A stretch of 64,000 nucleotides of DNA from Actinomadura sp. J1-007 (lineage in GTDB: Bacteria; Actinomycetota; Actinomycetes; Streptosporangiales; Streptosporangiaceae), in the NCBI RefSeq assembly GCF_009793335.1, contig NZ_WING01000001.1, positions 930,001-994,000 on the forward strand. Direction: 5' to 3'. The notes below the pieces were generated by a model, which did no database searches, had not been told where the DNA came from, and worked only from the letters and a program-made list of their open reading frames with translations. A program made the translations under genes and the position numbers. Within the stretch, counting starts at the first letter, position 1. Every line of letters starts with the position of its first letter. This document shows, one piece after another, positions 27,601-36,238 of this stretch.

Positions 27601-28509
27601 TCCGCGCGGGTGCGCTTGGCGGTGGACCTGCTTGAGGCGTTCTGCGGAGACGTGCGTGTAGAGCTGCGTGGTCTGGAGGGAGGCGTGGCCGAGGATCTCC
27701 TGAACGCTGCGCAGGTCCGCCCCGCCTTCGAGCAGGTGCGTGGCCGCGCTGTGGCGCAGGCCGTGGGGGCTGAGGTCGGGCACCCCGCCGACTTCGGCGA
27801 TGCGTCCGTGGACGATCCGCCGTGCGCTGGTCGGATGCAGACGTCCGCCCCTCGCGCCCAGGAAGAGCGCGGGGCCGCTGCCTTCGTTCGCCAGCGCGGG
27901 CCTTCCGGCACGCAACCAGTCTTGAGCGGCACGTAGCGCGGGTTCGCCGACGGGAACGGTTCGTTCGCGCCCGCCCTTTCCCAGGACGCGTACGGTGCGG
28001 CGTTCGGTGTCGAGGTCGTCGATATCCAGCCCGCACAGCTCGCTGACTCGTACGCCCGTGCCGTAGAGCACTTCCAGGACGGCGAGGTCACGCAACCCCA
28101 GGGGGCCTTGAGTGTCCACCGTGTCCAAGAGGCGGGACGCGTCGTCCTGGGTGAAGACCACGGGCAGATCGCGTTGTGCCTTGGGAGTGCCAAGCAGCGG
28201 GCCGGGATCGTTCTGGAGCAGACCCCGCCGGTGCAGATAGGCCGTGAACGCCCGAGCCGCCGCGGTACGGCGCGCCAGGGTCGCGCGCGCTCGTCCCAGA
28301 GCGTGCTGCCGCGCCAGCCAGGCGCGAAGAACGCCGATATCGAGTTCCTCGGGTTCGGTCACACCGACCGCGATGGCGTACCCGCACAAATCATCCAGAT
28401 CTCCTAGATAGGCGCGCAGGGTGTGGGGCGAGACGCCCCTTTCGACGCGGAGATGTTTTCCGAAGGCGGCGATCGCCTCCTTCAGCGGTGCGGCTTCATC
28501 GGCGTTCAC
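27592..28509 (-). CDS. xerC: Tyrosine recombinase XerC
   Basis: GTG at 28509 gives 305 residues, the usual length; longer forms to 28599 are possible and there is no strong ribosome site. An N-terminal SAM-like core-binding domain (about 10-105, with 'ERGVSPHTLRAYLGDLDDL') precedes the catalytic domain. Its full residue set is visible: R154 ('YGTGVRVSELCGL'), K178, H249-x2-R252 ('PHGLRHSAATHLLEGG'), H275 ('LGHASLQTTQLYTHV') and nucleophile Y284. It should resolve chromosome dimers at dif with a partner recombinase. It is housekeeping by position (between rpsB and rnhB in related genomes), so it is not a phage integrase. Confidence 0.9.
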   Translation of the reverse strand: MNADEAAPLKEAIAAFGKHLRVERGVSPHTLRAYLGDLDDLCGYAIAVGVTEPEELDIGVLRAWLARQHALGRARATLARRTAAARAFTAYLHRRGLLQNDPGPLLGTPKAQRDLPVVFTQDDASRLLDTVDTQGPLGLRDLAVLEVLYGTGVRVSELCGLDIDDLDTERRTVRVLGKGGRERTVPVGEPALRAAQDWLRAGRPALANEGSGPALFLGARGGRLHPTSARRIVHGRIAEVGGVPDLSPHGLRHSAATHLLEGGADLRSVQEILGHASLQTTQLYTHVSAERLKQVHRQAHPRGTA

Positions 28510-28591
28510 AGCCGCCACGCTGCGGCAACAGCCGCGCCAAAGCAAGCACCGAAACCCGATTCGTGCCGATTCGTCTGGCCGGGCTCCGTGG

Positions 28592-28600
28592 TTATCCACA
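28592..28600 (+). promoter_or_regulatory. Perfect DnaA box between xerC and yraN
   Basis: TTATCCACA matches the consensus exactly and lies in the divergent 155-bp spacer, 65 bp before yraN. Confidence 0.42.
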
Positions 28601-28664
28601 GGGCCGAGTATCGCTTTCGTTGGCCTGGCCGATCCGGCACCGTCGTAGTCCGGAGGTGAGGCGC

Positions 28665-29015
28665 ATGAACGCCAACATCATTCTCGGCCGGCGCGGCGAG
28701 GACGCCGCGGCCGCCTATCTGGCCCGGCTCGGCTGGACCGTCCTCGACCGCAACTGGAGGTGCCCCGAGGGGGAGCTCGACATCGTCGCCTACGACGGAA
28801 CGCGGCACATCGCCTGCGAGGTCAAGACCCGAAGCTCCATCCGTTACGGCGATCCGCTGGAGGCGATCACTCCGTCGAAGGCCGTCCGGTTACGGCGGCT
28901 CGCGTGGCGCTGGGCCGAGGCCCACCAGGTGCACACCGAGATGCGCGTCGACGTCCTGTCCCTGCTGTCCGCCGACGACGGCTTCACCGTCGACCACCTG
29001 CGGGAGGTGTGCTGA
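28665..29015 (+). CDS. YraN/UPF0102 endonuclease-fold protein
   Basis: ATG at 28665 follows an excellent GGAGGTGAG (28652-28660). The 116-residue protein has the restriction-endonuclease-like core of UPF0102: 'LGRRGEDAAAAYLARLGW', a catalytic-type Glu-Leu-Asp ('EGELDIVAYDG') and E-x-K ('ACEVKTRSS'). The family is widely conserved next to rnhB or comM and is suspected to act in DNA processing; its substrate is unproven. It is followed after 1 bp by the comM-like gene, then dprA, forming a DNA-uptake/processing operon. Confidence 0.92.
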   Translation: MNANIILGRRGEDAAAAYLARLGWTVLDRNWRCPEGELDIVAYDGTRHIACEVKTRSSIRYGDPLEAITPSKAVRLRRLAWRWAEAHQVHTEMRVDVLSLLSADDGFTVDHLREVC

Positions 29016-29016
29016 G

Positions 29017-30573
29017 ATGACGCTCGCCAAGACCCGTTCGGTGTCCCTGGTCGGCGTCGACGGCTTCGTCGTCGACGTCGAGGCGGCCATCACCAGCGGC
29101 GTGCCGGGCCTCCACCTCGTCGGTCTGCCCGACACCGCGCTCAGCGAGGCCCGCGACCGCGTCAGGGCCGCGGTCTACAACTCCGGCGAAGACTGGCCCA
29201 ACCGCCACGTCACCGTGTCCCTGTTCCCCGCGAGCCTGCCCAAACGAGGCTCGACCTTCGATGTCGCGATCGCCATCGCGTTGCTCGCCGCGGCCGAAGC
29301 CGTTCCTCCGCGCTCCTGCGCGGGCCTGGTCCTCATAGGCGAACTGGGTCTGGACGGTCGCATCCGCGCGATCCCCGGCGTCCTTCCGGCCGTCCTCGCC
29401 GCCGCCAACGCCGGCTGCGGCACGGTGGTCGTTCCCCGCGCCAACGCGGCCGAGGCGGCGCTCGTCCCGGGCACGGAGGTGATCTCCGCGAGCACCCTCC
29501 GCGGCCTTCTCTGCCTCCTCCGCGACGAGCCGCCTCCGGTGGAGGACGTGGAGGAGGACATGCCCCCACCCGCCCCGTCCGACGGCCTGTCCATACGGCG
29601 CCCGGACGGAAAGACCGGGCTCGACCTCGCCGACGTCCGAGGCCAGGCCGAAGCGCGACGAGCCTTGGAGATCAGCGCCGCAGGCGGCCACCACCTGTTC
29701 TTCTCCGGCCCGCCGGGCTGCGGCAAGACGATGCTCGCCGAACGCCTCCCCACCCTCCTCCCTCCCCTCGAACCCGACTCCGCCCTGGAGGTCACGGCGA
29801 TCCATTCCGTGGCGGGCACCCTGCCGCCAGGCCAGCCCCTGATCACCCGTCCGCCGTTCTATGCCCCGCACCACACCGCGACCCGCGCGGCCATGGTCGG
29901 CGGTGGCTCGGGCCGCTTCCTACAGCCCGGCGCCGTCTCGCTGGCCCACCGAGGGATTCTCTTCCTGGACGAAGCACCCGAGTTCTTGGGAGGCACCCTC
30001 GACGCGCTGCGCCAGCCCCTGGAAGAAGGAGAGGTACGCATATCCCGCGCCGAAGGAACGGCCCGCTTCCCGGCCCGATTCACTCTCGCCCTCGCCGCCA
30101 ACCCGTGCCCCTGCGCCGCGGCCAAGCAGGTCGACTGCGCCTGCGCCCCCGCCATACGCCGCAAATACCTGACCCGGATCTCCGGCCCGCTCCTCGACCG
30201 CATCGACCTCAAACTCGAACTGACCCCGGCCAGCCGCGCCGAACTCCGCTACGACCTCGAATTCGCCGAAGCCAGCGAGATCGTCGCGGAACGCGTCCTC
30301 CAGGCCCGCGAACGCACGCTCAAGCGCCTCGCCGACACGCCCTGGCGCTGCAACTCCGAGATCCCGGGCCCGGACCTACGTCGCCGCTTCACCCCTCCGC
30401 CCAAGGCGATGCGGGCCGCGGACGACGCACTCCACCGAGGCACCCTCAGCGCCCGCGGCCTCGACCGGGTCCTCCGCGTCGCCTGGACCATCGCCGACCT
30501 GTCCGCTCGCGACGAACCGTCCGCCGACGACGTAGGCGGCGCCCTCGCGCTCTGGACCGGCCGACGCCCCTGA
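29017..30573 (+). CDS. ComM/YifB family AAA+ helicase (Mg-chelatase-like)
   Basis: The 518-residue protein starts 1 bp after yraN. Residues about 1-170 form the Lon-like N-terminal domain ('VDVEAAITSGVPGLHLVGLPD'). The AAA+ core holds Walker A ('GPPGCGKTMLAERLP', about residue 232), Walker B ('GILFLDEAPEF'), a zinc-like Cys cluster (CPCAAAKQVDCAC) and a C-terminal Mg_chelatase_C domain ('RGLDRVLRVAWTIADL'). In naturally competent bacteria ComM is a hexameric branch-migration helicase that widens integration of incoming DNA. Its pairing with dprA here fits that role. Confidence 0.93.
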   Translation: MTLAKTRSVSLVGVDGFVVDVEAAITSGVPGLHLVGLPDTALSEARDRVRAAVYNSGEDWPNRHVTVSLFPASLPKRGSTFDVAIAIALLAAAEAVPPRSCAGLVLIGELGLDGRIRAIPGVLPAVLAAANAGCGTVVVPRANAAEAALVPGTEVISASTLRGLLCLLRDEPPPVEDVEEDMPPPAPSDGLSIRRPDGKTGLDLADVRGQAEARRALEISAAGGHHLFFSGPPGCGKTMLAERLPTLLPPLEPDSALEVTAIHSVAGTLPPGQPLITRPPFYAPHHTATRAAMVGGGSGRFLQPGAVSLAHRGILFLDEAPEFLGGTLDALRQPLEEGEVRISRAEGTARFPARFTLALAANPCPCAAAKQVDCACAPAIRRKYLTRISGPLLDRIDLKLELTPASRAELRYDLEFAEASEIVAERVLQARERTLKRLADTPWRCNSEIPGPDLRRRFTPPPKAMRAADDALHRGTLSARGLDRVLRVAWTIADLSARDEPSADDVGGALALWTGRRP

Positions 30574-30696
30574 CCCCGCTCCCGCCAAGACGTCAGCCCA
30601 CGTTCCAGTACTCCCATGCCGTCCCCGTTGGCAGGCGGCACCACGACCACTCAGGGCGCCCCAAGCCCGCCCCACCTTCACCTGTTGGAGAAGACG

Positions 30697-31857
30697 ATGG
30701 ACGGAATGACCGACGAGACGATGGCCAGAGCCGCGCTGTGTGCGGCGGCGGAGCCAGGAGAAGCACTCCTCAACCGACTCATCGACCATGTCGGCGCCAG
30801 AGAAGCACTGGAGGCCATCCGAACGCAAAGGATCCCCGACGGCCTCGCCGCCTCCAAAGACGAAGAACACCGATTCGAACGTCGACTCCAACGATGGAGC
30901 ATTCGCTTAGCGGCGGCCGCACCGGAGCAGGACATCCTCGTCTGCGAACGGTTCGGCGGGCGCCTTGTCTGCCCGGGAAACCCGGAGTGGCCTACGACAC
31001 TGGACGATCTCGGGTCGCAGAGACCGTACGCGCTGTGGCTGCGCGGCCCAGGCGATCTCCGCTACGGCTGCCTGCGTTCGGTGGCCCTCGTCGGCTCCCG
31101 CGCGGCCTCCCCCTACGGGCTGCGGGTCTCGGCCGACCTCGCCGCCGATCTGGCCACCCAGGGCTGGACCGTGATCTCCGGCGGCGCTCTAGGGATCGAC
31201 GCGGCGGCCCACCGGGGTGCGCTGGCGGCGGACGGGCCAACGGTCGCGGTCTTCGCCAACGGCGTCGACGTCCCCTATCCGGCGGCCAACGACGGCCTGT
31301 TCGCGGAGATGGCCCGCCGTTCGCTCCTGGTGAGCGAGTCACCGCCGGGCACACAGCCGCAGCGCCTGCGCTTCCTGGTCCGCAACCGGGTGATCGCGGC
31401 CCTCTCCCGCGGAACGGTCGTCATCGAGGCCGAGCGGCGCAGCGGCGCCCTGAGTACGGCGACGTGGTCACAGAAGCTCGGCCGCGTCCTGATGGCGGTG
31501 CCGGGCCCGGTCGGCGCCCGGACCTCCGTGGGCTGTCACCGCCTGCTCCGCGAGGAGGGCGCGACCCTCGTGACCGGTCCCGAGGAGGTCATCGAAGCGG
31601 TCGGCCGCATCGGAGCCGACCTGGCTCCACAACCCGAGACCCCCGTCCTGCCCCGAGACCGCCTGGATCGCGAGACTCTGGCCGTACTGGAGGCCCTGCC
31701 CGCCCGGGGCGCGGCCGGTCCCGCGCAGGTCGCAGCGAAAGCCGGGCTCGACCTTCCGACCGCCAACGGCAAACTGGGGCTTCTCGCCGCGGGCGGCTTC
31801 CTCGAACGAGCCCCAGGAGGCTGGCGGCTCACTCCCGCCGCGAAGCAGCGCAGATGA
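30697..31857 (+). CDS. dprA: DNA-processing protein DprA
   Basis: ATG at 30697 is favoured by GGAG 6 bases upstream; 386 residues. A small N-terminal helical domain (about 1-95) precedes the Rossmann-like DprA core: 'SVALVGSRAASPYG', 'TVISGGALGIDAAAHRGAL', 'VFANGVDVPYPAAN', 'FLVRNRVIAALSRGTVVIEA' and 'VLMAVPGPV'. A C-terminal winged-helix part ('AGPAQVAAKAGLDLPTANGKLG') closes it. DprA loads RecA on incoming single strands. Its stop codon abuts the convergent DUF2469 gene without a gap. Confidence 0.93.
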   Translation: MDGMTDETMARAALCAAAEPGEALLNRLIDHVGAREALEAIRTQRIPDGLAASKDEEHRFERRLQRWSIRLAAAAPEQDILVCERFGGRLVCPGNPEWPTTLDDLGSQRPYALWLRGPGDLRYGCLRSVALVGSRAASPYGLRVSADLAADLATQGWTVISGGALGIDAAAHRGALAADGPTVAVFANGVDVPYPAANDGLFAEMARRSLLVSESPPGTQPQRLRFLVRNRVIAALSRGTVVIEAERRSGALSTATWSQKLGRVLMAVPGPVGARTSVGCHRLLREEGATLVTGPEEVIEAVGRIGADLAPQPETPVLPRDRLDRETLAVLEALPARGAAGPAQVAAKAGLDLPTANGKLGLLAAGGFLERAPGGWRLTPAAKQRR

Positions 31858-32172
31858 TCACTGGTCGGCGGGCAGCTCGAAGTCGCTCTTGGCGAGTTCC
31901 TCGACGTTGACGTCCTTGAACGTGACGACACGCACGTTCTTGACGAACCTCGCGGGCCGGTACATGTCCCACACCCAGGCGTCCTGCATCGTGACCTCGA
32001 AGAAGACCTCTCCGTTCTCCGCGCCGCGCACCTGTAGGTCGACCGAGTTCGTCAGGTAGAACCTGCGCTCGGTCTCCACGACATAGGTGAACAGCCCGAC
32101 GACGTCCCGATACTCGCGATAGAGCTGCAACTCCATCTCGGTCTCGTACTTCTCGAGATCCTCGGCGCTCAC
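31858..32172 (-). CDS. DUF2469 conserved actinobacterial protein
   Basis: The 104-residue acidic protein (MSAEDLEKYETEMELQLYRE...) is the well-known companion of rnhB in actinobacteria. GTG at 32172 overlaps the rnhB stop by 4 bases. The chain has alternating beta segments ('VGLFTYVVETERRFYLTNSV', 'DAWVWDMYRPARFVKNVRVV') and no membrane helix. Its function is unknown; strong conservation and location suggest a housekeeping role. It is immediately convergent with dprA, so the two transcripts end back to back. Confidence 0.92.
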   Translation of the reverse strand: MSAEDLEKYETEMELQLYREYRDVVGLFTYVVETERRFYLTNSVDLQVRGAENGEVFFEVTMQDAWVWDMYRPARFVKNVRVVTFKDVNVEELAKSDFELPADQ

Positions 32173-32906
32173 GCTCGTGCCCCTTCCGTCCGGCCGTCGC
32201 CGGGCAGCTCCTCCACTGGGAGCTCCCCGGCCTCCTCCCCCAAGGCCACCTCTCCATTGTTACGCAACGCCCGCCCGACATTGACGTAGGAGAACCGATG
32301 CTCCGGACACGGACCGTGCTCGGCCAGCGCCGCGGAGTGCGCCTTGGTCACATAGCCCTTGTGCTCGTCGAAGCCGTAGTCCGGGTAGCGCTCATGCGTC
32401 TCCACCATGATCCGGTCCCTGGTGACCTTGGCGACGATCGACGCCGCCGCCACGCAGGCGGCCACCTGGTCGCCCTTGATCACCGCGAGCCCCGGCACGT
32501 CCAGCCCCGGCACCGGAAACCCGTCGCTCAGCACGTACGCGGGCCTCCGGTCCAGCGCGGCCAGCGCCCGCCGCATTCCCGTGATGTTGCACCGGTGCAC
32601 GCCGATCCGGTCGATGTCATGGCACGGGATGACCACGGCACTCCAGGCGAACGCCCGTTCGACGATCTCCGCGTACAACTCCTCCCGCCGGGCCGGCGTG
32701 AGGAGCTTGGAGTCCGTCAGCCCCTCGATCGTCCCCCGCCCTCCTTGGAGGATCACCGCACCGACCACCAGCGGCCCCGCACAGGCACCCCGCCCGGCCT
32801 CGTCGACACCGGCCACCGGGCTGAACCCGCCGTGCTCCAGAGCGCGCTCGTAGGCGCGCATCCCGGCATCCCGGCGCGGCGTGAAGCGAAGTGGACGACC
32901 CATCAT
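32169..32906 (-). CDS. rnhB: Ribonuclease HII
   Basis: ATG at 32906 (or 32903) gives 245 residues. The catalytic residues are visible: Asp-Glu in 'VAGVDEAGRGACAGPLVVGAV', Asp in 'LTDSKLLTPARREELY' and the later Asp in 'VLSDGFPVPG'. The 'ASIVAKVTRDRIM' loop and 'YPDYGFDEHKGY' complete the family pattern. It removes RNA from RNA-DNA hybrids and starts excision of single ribonucleotides. It couples by a GTGA overlap to DUF2469. The C-terminal Glu-rich tail is an extension of about 25 residues. Confidence 0.95.
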   Translation of the reverse strand: MMGRPLRFTPRRDAGMRAYERALEHGGFSPVAGVDEAGRGACAGPLVVGAVILQGGRGTIEGLTDSKLLTPARREELYAEIVERAFAWSAVVIPCHDIDRIGVHRCNITGMRRALAALDRRPAYVLSDGFPVPGLDVPGLAVIKGDQVAACVAAASIVAKVTRDRIMVETHERYPDYGFDEHKGYVTKAHSAALAEHGPCPEHRFSYVNVGRALRNNGEVALGEEAGELPVEELPGDGRTEGARA

Positions 32907-33699
32907 GCTCCGCAGCGTACGTCGCCAACCCCCAGCAATGCTCCCCGAACTCCCCTTCCCGACCCCCAACCCACCGCCCACATAACCCCGCCCCAACACC
33001 CCGAGCCAGCCCTCACCCCCACCACCCCACAGCCCTTGCCCTGACCACCTCCACGAACGGCAGCCACACCCCAAACCACGCGACCACCCGGAACCGCCTA
33101 CGCCCGCACCTCAAGCGAGCGCACAAGCAAACGCAGGAAACCGAAGCAGAAAGGGAACGCCCCACGCCCGGACCCGTCACCCGAACAGCAGGACCCGCTT
33201 GCTCGGAACAAGTGGCCCCCGCCCCATTCCCAACGCCACGCGAACCGGGCCCCTGCGTGGGTGCCGGGACGGCCTGCCGGGCTCATCGGGGCCAGCCAGG
33301 ACGCACAGCGCATCGCCGCGAACCCGCACGTACGAAGAGGTCTCGAACCACACGTACGAGGAGCCGGTGAAGCCCCTCCACACAGGCTGATTTCCCGTGC
33401 CACCTGGACGAACAAGGGCTAGGGCAAATCGAGAGAACAGCACAGGCGGCGCACGGCCAGCACCCCACAAGCTCCGTCTCTCTAACGCCCTCACGCGACT
33501 GGCGGGACGACTTGTTGGAGACGACTCAGATCGGCCAAGCCGCGCGGAGCATCGTCGCGAACGCCGACACGTACTGGAGGTGAAGTCCACCTACACATAC
33601 TTGACGTCCGTGCCCATCTTGGCGAACACGCGTTCCGGCAAGCCGAGAGAACGGCACAGCGGCGCACAGCCAGGTCCTCGCCGCCCCCGTCTTTCTAAC
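32907..33699. other. Non-coding stretch with a duplicated block upstream of rnhB
   Basis: No frame is convincing. The left part (32907-33130) is C/A-rich and simple. A block of about 75 bp at 33422-33500 (GAGAGAACAGCACAGGCGGC through TCTCTAACGCCCTCACGCG) returns in diverged form at 33640-33716 (GAGAGAACGGCACAGCGGCG through TTTCTAACGCCCTCGCGCG), 217 bp apart. This looks like an ancient duplication. Confidence 0.5.
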
Positions 33700-34490
33700 G
33701 CCCTCGCGCGGATGACGGAACGGGCTGTCCGCGACGCGGGCTAGAGCGGCCGTCCTCTCGCGCGAGCGGCGGGGACGGCCTGTTCGACGCGTCCTGGACC
33801 GGCCATCCCTCGCGCGAATGCGGGACGCTCTGGCCGGCGTGGCCTGGACCGGCCGTCCCCTGCGCGGATGGCGGAACGACTGGCCGACGACCAGGAACGG
33901 CCATCCCCTCGCACGAGCGGCGGGACAGTCTGTCCGACGCGGCCTGAACCGGCCGTCCCCCGGCACGCCGTGGCATGGTGGCCTGTTTGACGCCGCTTAG
34001 GGCGGCCGTCCTCCGTGCGGGTGGCGGGATGGCCTGGTGAGGCGGGCTGGACTGGGCGTGTGCTCGCGTGGGTGGCGGGGCGGGCTGGACTGGGCGTGTG
34101 CTCGCGTGGGTGGCGGGGCGGCCTGATTGACGCCGCCTGGAGCGGCCGTCCCTCCATGCAGGTGGCGGGACGGCCTGGTGAGGCGGGCTTGGCTGGGTGT
34201 GTGCTCGCGTGAGTGCGGGGTGGCCTGTTTGATGCCGCCTGGAGCGGCCGTCCTCCGTGCGGGCGGGTGGCAGGACGGCCTGGTGAGGCGCACTGGACCG
34301 GCCGTCCCCTCGCGCGGGTAGCGGGGCGGCCTGATTGACGCCGCCTGGAGCGGCCGTCCCTCCATGCAGGTGGCGGGACGGCCTGGAGAGGCTGGCTCGG
34401 CCGGGCGTGTGCTCGCGTGAAGGGCCGGGCCGTCTGTGTGGGCAGGCGAGACCGGGAGCCCCTCACATGGGTGAAAGACCAGAAGCCGCT
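33700..34490. repeat. Degenerate tandem array of about 52-bp units, roughly 15 copies
   Basis: Two alternating unit types, one containing GCCGCCTGGAGCGGCCGTCC with GGTGGCGGGACGGCCTG and one containing GGGCGTGTGCTCGCGTG, recur at 50-55 bp spacing. GCCTG landmarks fall at 34121, 34173, 34223, 34278, 34329 and 34381. The left end (33740-34000) has older, more diverged units with CCGGCCGTCCCCTCGCGC. Both strands give long open frames that are only by-products of the period. Confidence 0.72.
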
Positions 34491-34630
34491 CATCCGGTGA
34501 AGGAGTGGTCTGGGTCAGGCGGCTAGTAGAGCGGGACAAAGGTGGTGGTGGGTATGCCGCGGTTACCGCCGGGATGGGCGGTAGGCGGTAGACGGTGGGT
34601 GTGCGGCGGTGGCCGGCGGGGCCGGGCGAG

Positions 34631-35611
34631 TCAGCGGCGTAGGCGCAGGCGGAGGCGGCGTTGGAAGTAGGTGAGCGGGATCGCGCCTATCAGGCCCAAG
34701 GTGAGCGGGGCCGCTGGGGCGAACGCGGCGGCGGCGTGCAGGGCGGGCTGCTTGAACGTGCCCGGGATCGGCAGTGTGTCGATCCGGTTGAGCGGCCACA
34801 CGATGACGAACGCGCGGCCGATGACGCGGTTCGTCGGGATGGTGCCGCCGCCCGGGTCGCCCCGGTGGGAGCGGGAGTCGTACGACAGTTCGCGGTGGTC
34901 GCCCATGACCCAGAGCTGGCCGGGCTTGACGGTGGCGTCGAACGCCTCGTTGGACGGCTTGTTCTGCTCGTGCGTCACGGGCTCGGTGAACAGGTAGGAC
35001 TTCTCCTCGAGCGGGACGCCGTTGACGGTGACGCGGCCCTTCGCGTCGCAGCACTTGACGTGGTCGCCGGGGATGCCGATGACCCGCTTGATGTAGTCCT
35101 TCTCGTTGGGCGCGACGCCGAAGGCGCTGCCGATGGCGCGCAGGACCTTCGACACCGGGTTGCCGGGCTCCTTGACCTGCATCTCGGGGTCCCAGGAGTC
35201 CAGGCCGTTGAAGACGACGATGTCGCCGCGCGCGATGTCGCGGGTGTGGTAGACGATCTTGTTGACGAGGACACGGTCGCCGACCTGGAGCGTGTTCTCC
35301 ATCGACCCGGAGGGGATGTAGAACGCCTGCACGGCGAACGCCTTGATCACCAGGGCGAGCACGAGCGCGACGCCGATGAGGATCGGCAGCTCTTTCCAGA
35401 AGGAGCCGGGCTTCTTCTTTTTCTTCCGGCCGGTCTCCTCGTCGGCGGACTCGTCCTGGTCGGAGTCCTTCTGCTCGGAGTCCTTGGGAGCCGAGTCGTC
35501 GTCGGAGGGGGTGTCGGCCGTCTCCTCACCGGAGGTCACGGTCTGCTTATCTTCGGGCACCGCGCCCTCGGCTTCGGATCGCACGTCTCTCCGATCGTCC
35601 TCGTCAGTCAT
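34631..35611 (-). CDS. lepB: Signal peptidase I
   Basis: The 326-residue protein has an acidic, Lys-ended cytoplasmic N-terminus of about 70 residues, one membrane helix (about 75-96), then the catalytic domain. Ser103 ('PSGSMENTL') and Lys175 ('KRVIGIPGD') form the Ser/Lys dyad, and a late 'WVMGDHRELSYDSR' (box E) follows. A second hydrophobic segment near the C-terminus (about 295-315) ends in Arg residues, a two-helix topology seen in actinomycetes. It cuts signal peptides from exported proteins. It is downstream of rplS and faces the minisatellite array. Confidence 0.94.
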   Translation of the reverse strand: MTDEDDRRDVRSEAEGAVPEDKQTVTSGEETADTPSDDDSAPKDSEQKDSDQDESADEETGRKKKKKPGSFWKELPILIGVALVLALVIKAFAVQAFYIPSGSMENTLQVGDRVLVNKIVYHTRDIARGDIVVFNGLDSWDPEMQVKEPGNPVSKVLRAIGSAFGVAPNEKDYIKRVIGIPGDHVKCCDAKGRVTVNGVPLEEKSYLFTEPVTHEQNKPSNEAFDATVKPGQLWVMGDHRELSYDSRSHRGDPGGGTIPTNRVIGRAFVIVWPLNRIDTLPIPGTFKQPALHAAAAFAPAAPLTLGLIGAIPLTYFQRRLRLRLRR

Positions 35612-35705
35612 CAGAGCGAAAGCCTATCGGCGCTACGGCCCCGGCACCTCGTGCATGGGCGTGTCGTCAAAGTGCCCGGCGGACGGAACCATCCGAAACG
35701 GGCAA

Positions 35706-35737
35706 CGCCCCGGTCACCTTGCAGGGTTCCCGGGGCG
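35706..35737 (-). terminator. Hairpin between rplS and lepB
   Basis: CGCCCCGG (35706-35713) pairs with CCGGGGCG (35730-35737) over a 16-base loop, about 20 bp after the rplS stop; probably ends or attenuates the ribosomal-protein transcript. Confidence 0.4.
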
Positions 35738-35755
35738 CCGTGCGAGCCGGACGGC

Positions 35756-36106
35756 TCAGAAGTCGCGCTTCTCCTTGATGCGCGCGGCCTTGCCGCGCAG
35801 GTTGCGCAGGTAGTACAGCTTGGCCCGGCGAACGTCACCGCGGGTGACGACTTCGATCTTCTCGATCGACGGGCTGTTGAGCGGGAAGGTCCGCTCGACG
35901 CCGACGCTGTAGCTGACCTTGCGGACGGTGAACGTCTCGCGGGCGCCGCCGCCCTGCCGCCGGATCACCACGCCCTGGAAGACCTGGATCCGGCTCCGGT
36001 TGCCTTCGGTGACGCGGACGTGCACCTTGAGCGTGTCACCCGGACGGAAGTCCGGCACGTCGGCGCGCATCGCGGCCTTCTCGATCTCCTGGATCAGGGT
36101 GTGCAT
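35756..36106 (-). CDS. rplS: 50S ribosomal protein L19
   Basis: The 116-residue protein is full length and shows the L19 pattern: '[14 protein letters not shown]', '[19 protein letters not shown]', '[16 protein letters not shown]', '[20 protein letters not shown]' and '[20 protein letters not shown]'. ATG at 36106 has GAGGAA upstream. It lies at the 30S-50S interface. It follows trmD by 132 bp in the conserved rpsP-rimM-trmD-rplS series. Confidence 0.97.
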   Translation of the reverse strand: MHTLIQEIEKAAMRADVPDFRPGDTLKVHVRVTEGNRSRIQVFQGVVIRRQGGGARETFTVRKVSYSVGVERTFPLNSPSIEKIEVVTRGDVRRAKLYYLRNLRGKAARIKEKRDF

Positions 36107-36238
36107 CGCAGCGGTTCCTCATGGGTCGAACGCGGACATCGAGAGGCCCCGGTGGTGCTGGTCATGGGGCGTCGCGCCGCGCGAAGTGGATCTTCTTGGG
36201 AAGTCATCGTGCCGCGCGATCGAACGCACGGCGACGCT

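Noticed and set aside
27592..28509. Phage integrase and attachment site
   Set aside because: The recombinase matches housekeeping XerC in length, residues and gene neighbourhood, and no tRNA or direct repeats flank it.
32891..33370. Plus-strand frame of 159 codons upstream of rnhB
   Set aside because: Pro/Thr/Arg/His-rich composition, no ribosome site, and it runs through simple C/A-rich DNA.
33741..34539. Possible repeat protein genes in the 52-bp array
   Set aside because: All are products of the repeat; the period is not a multiple of three in many units, so no common protein repeat is kept.
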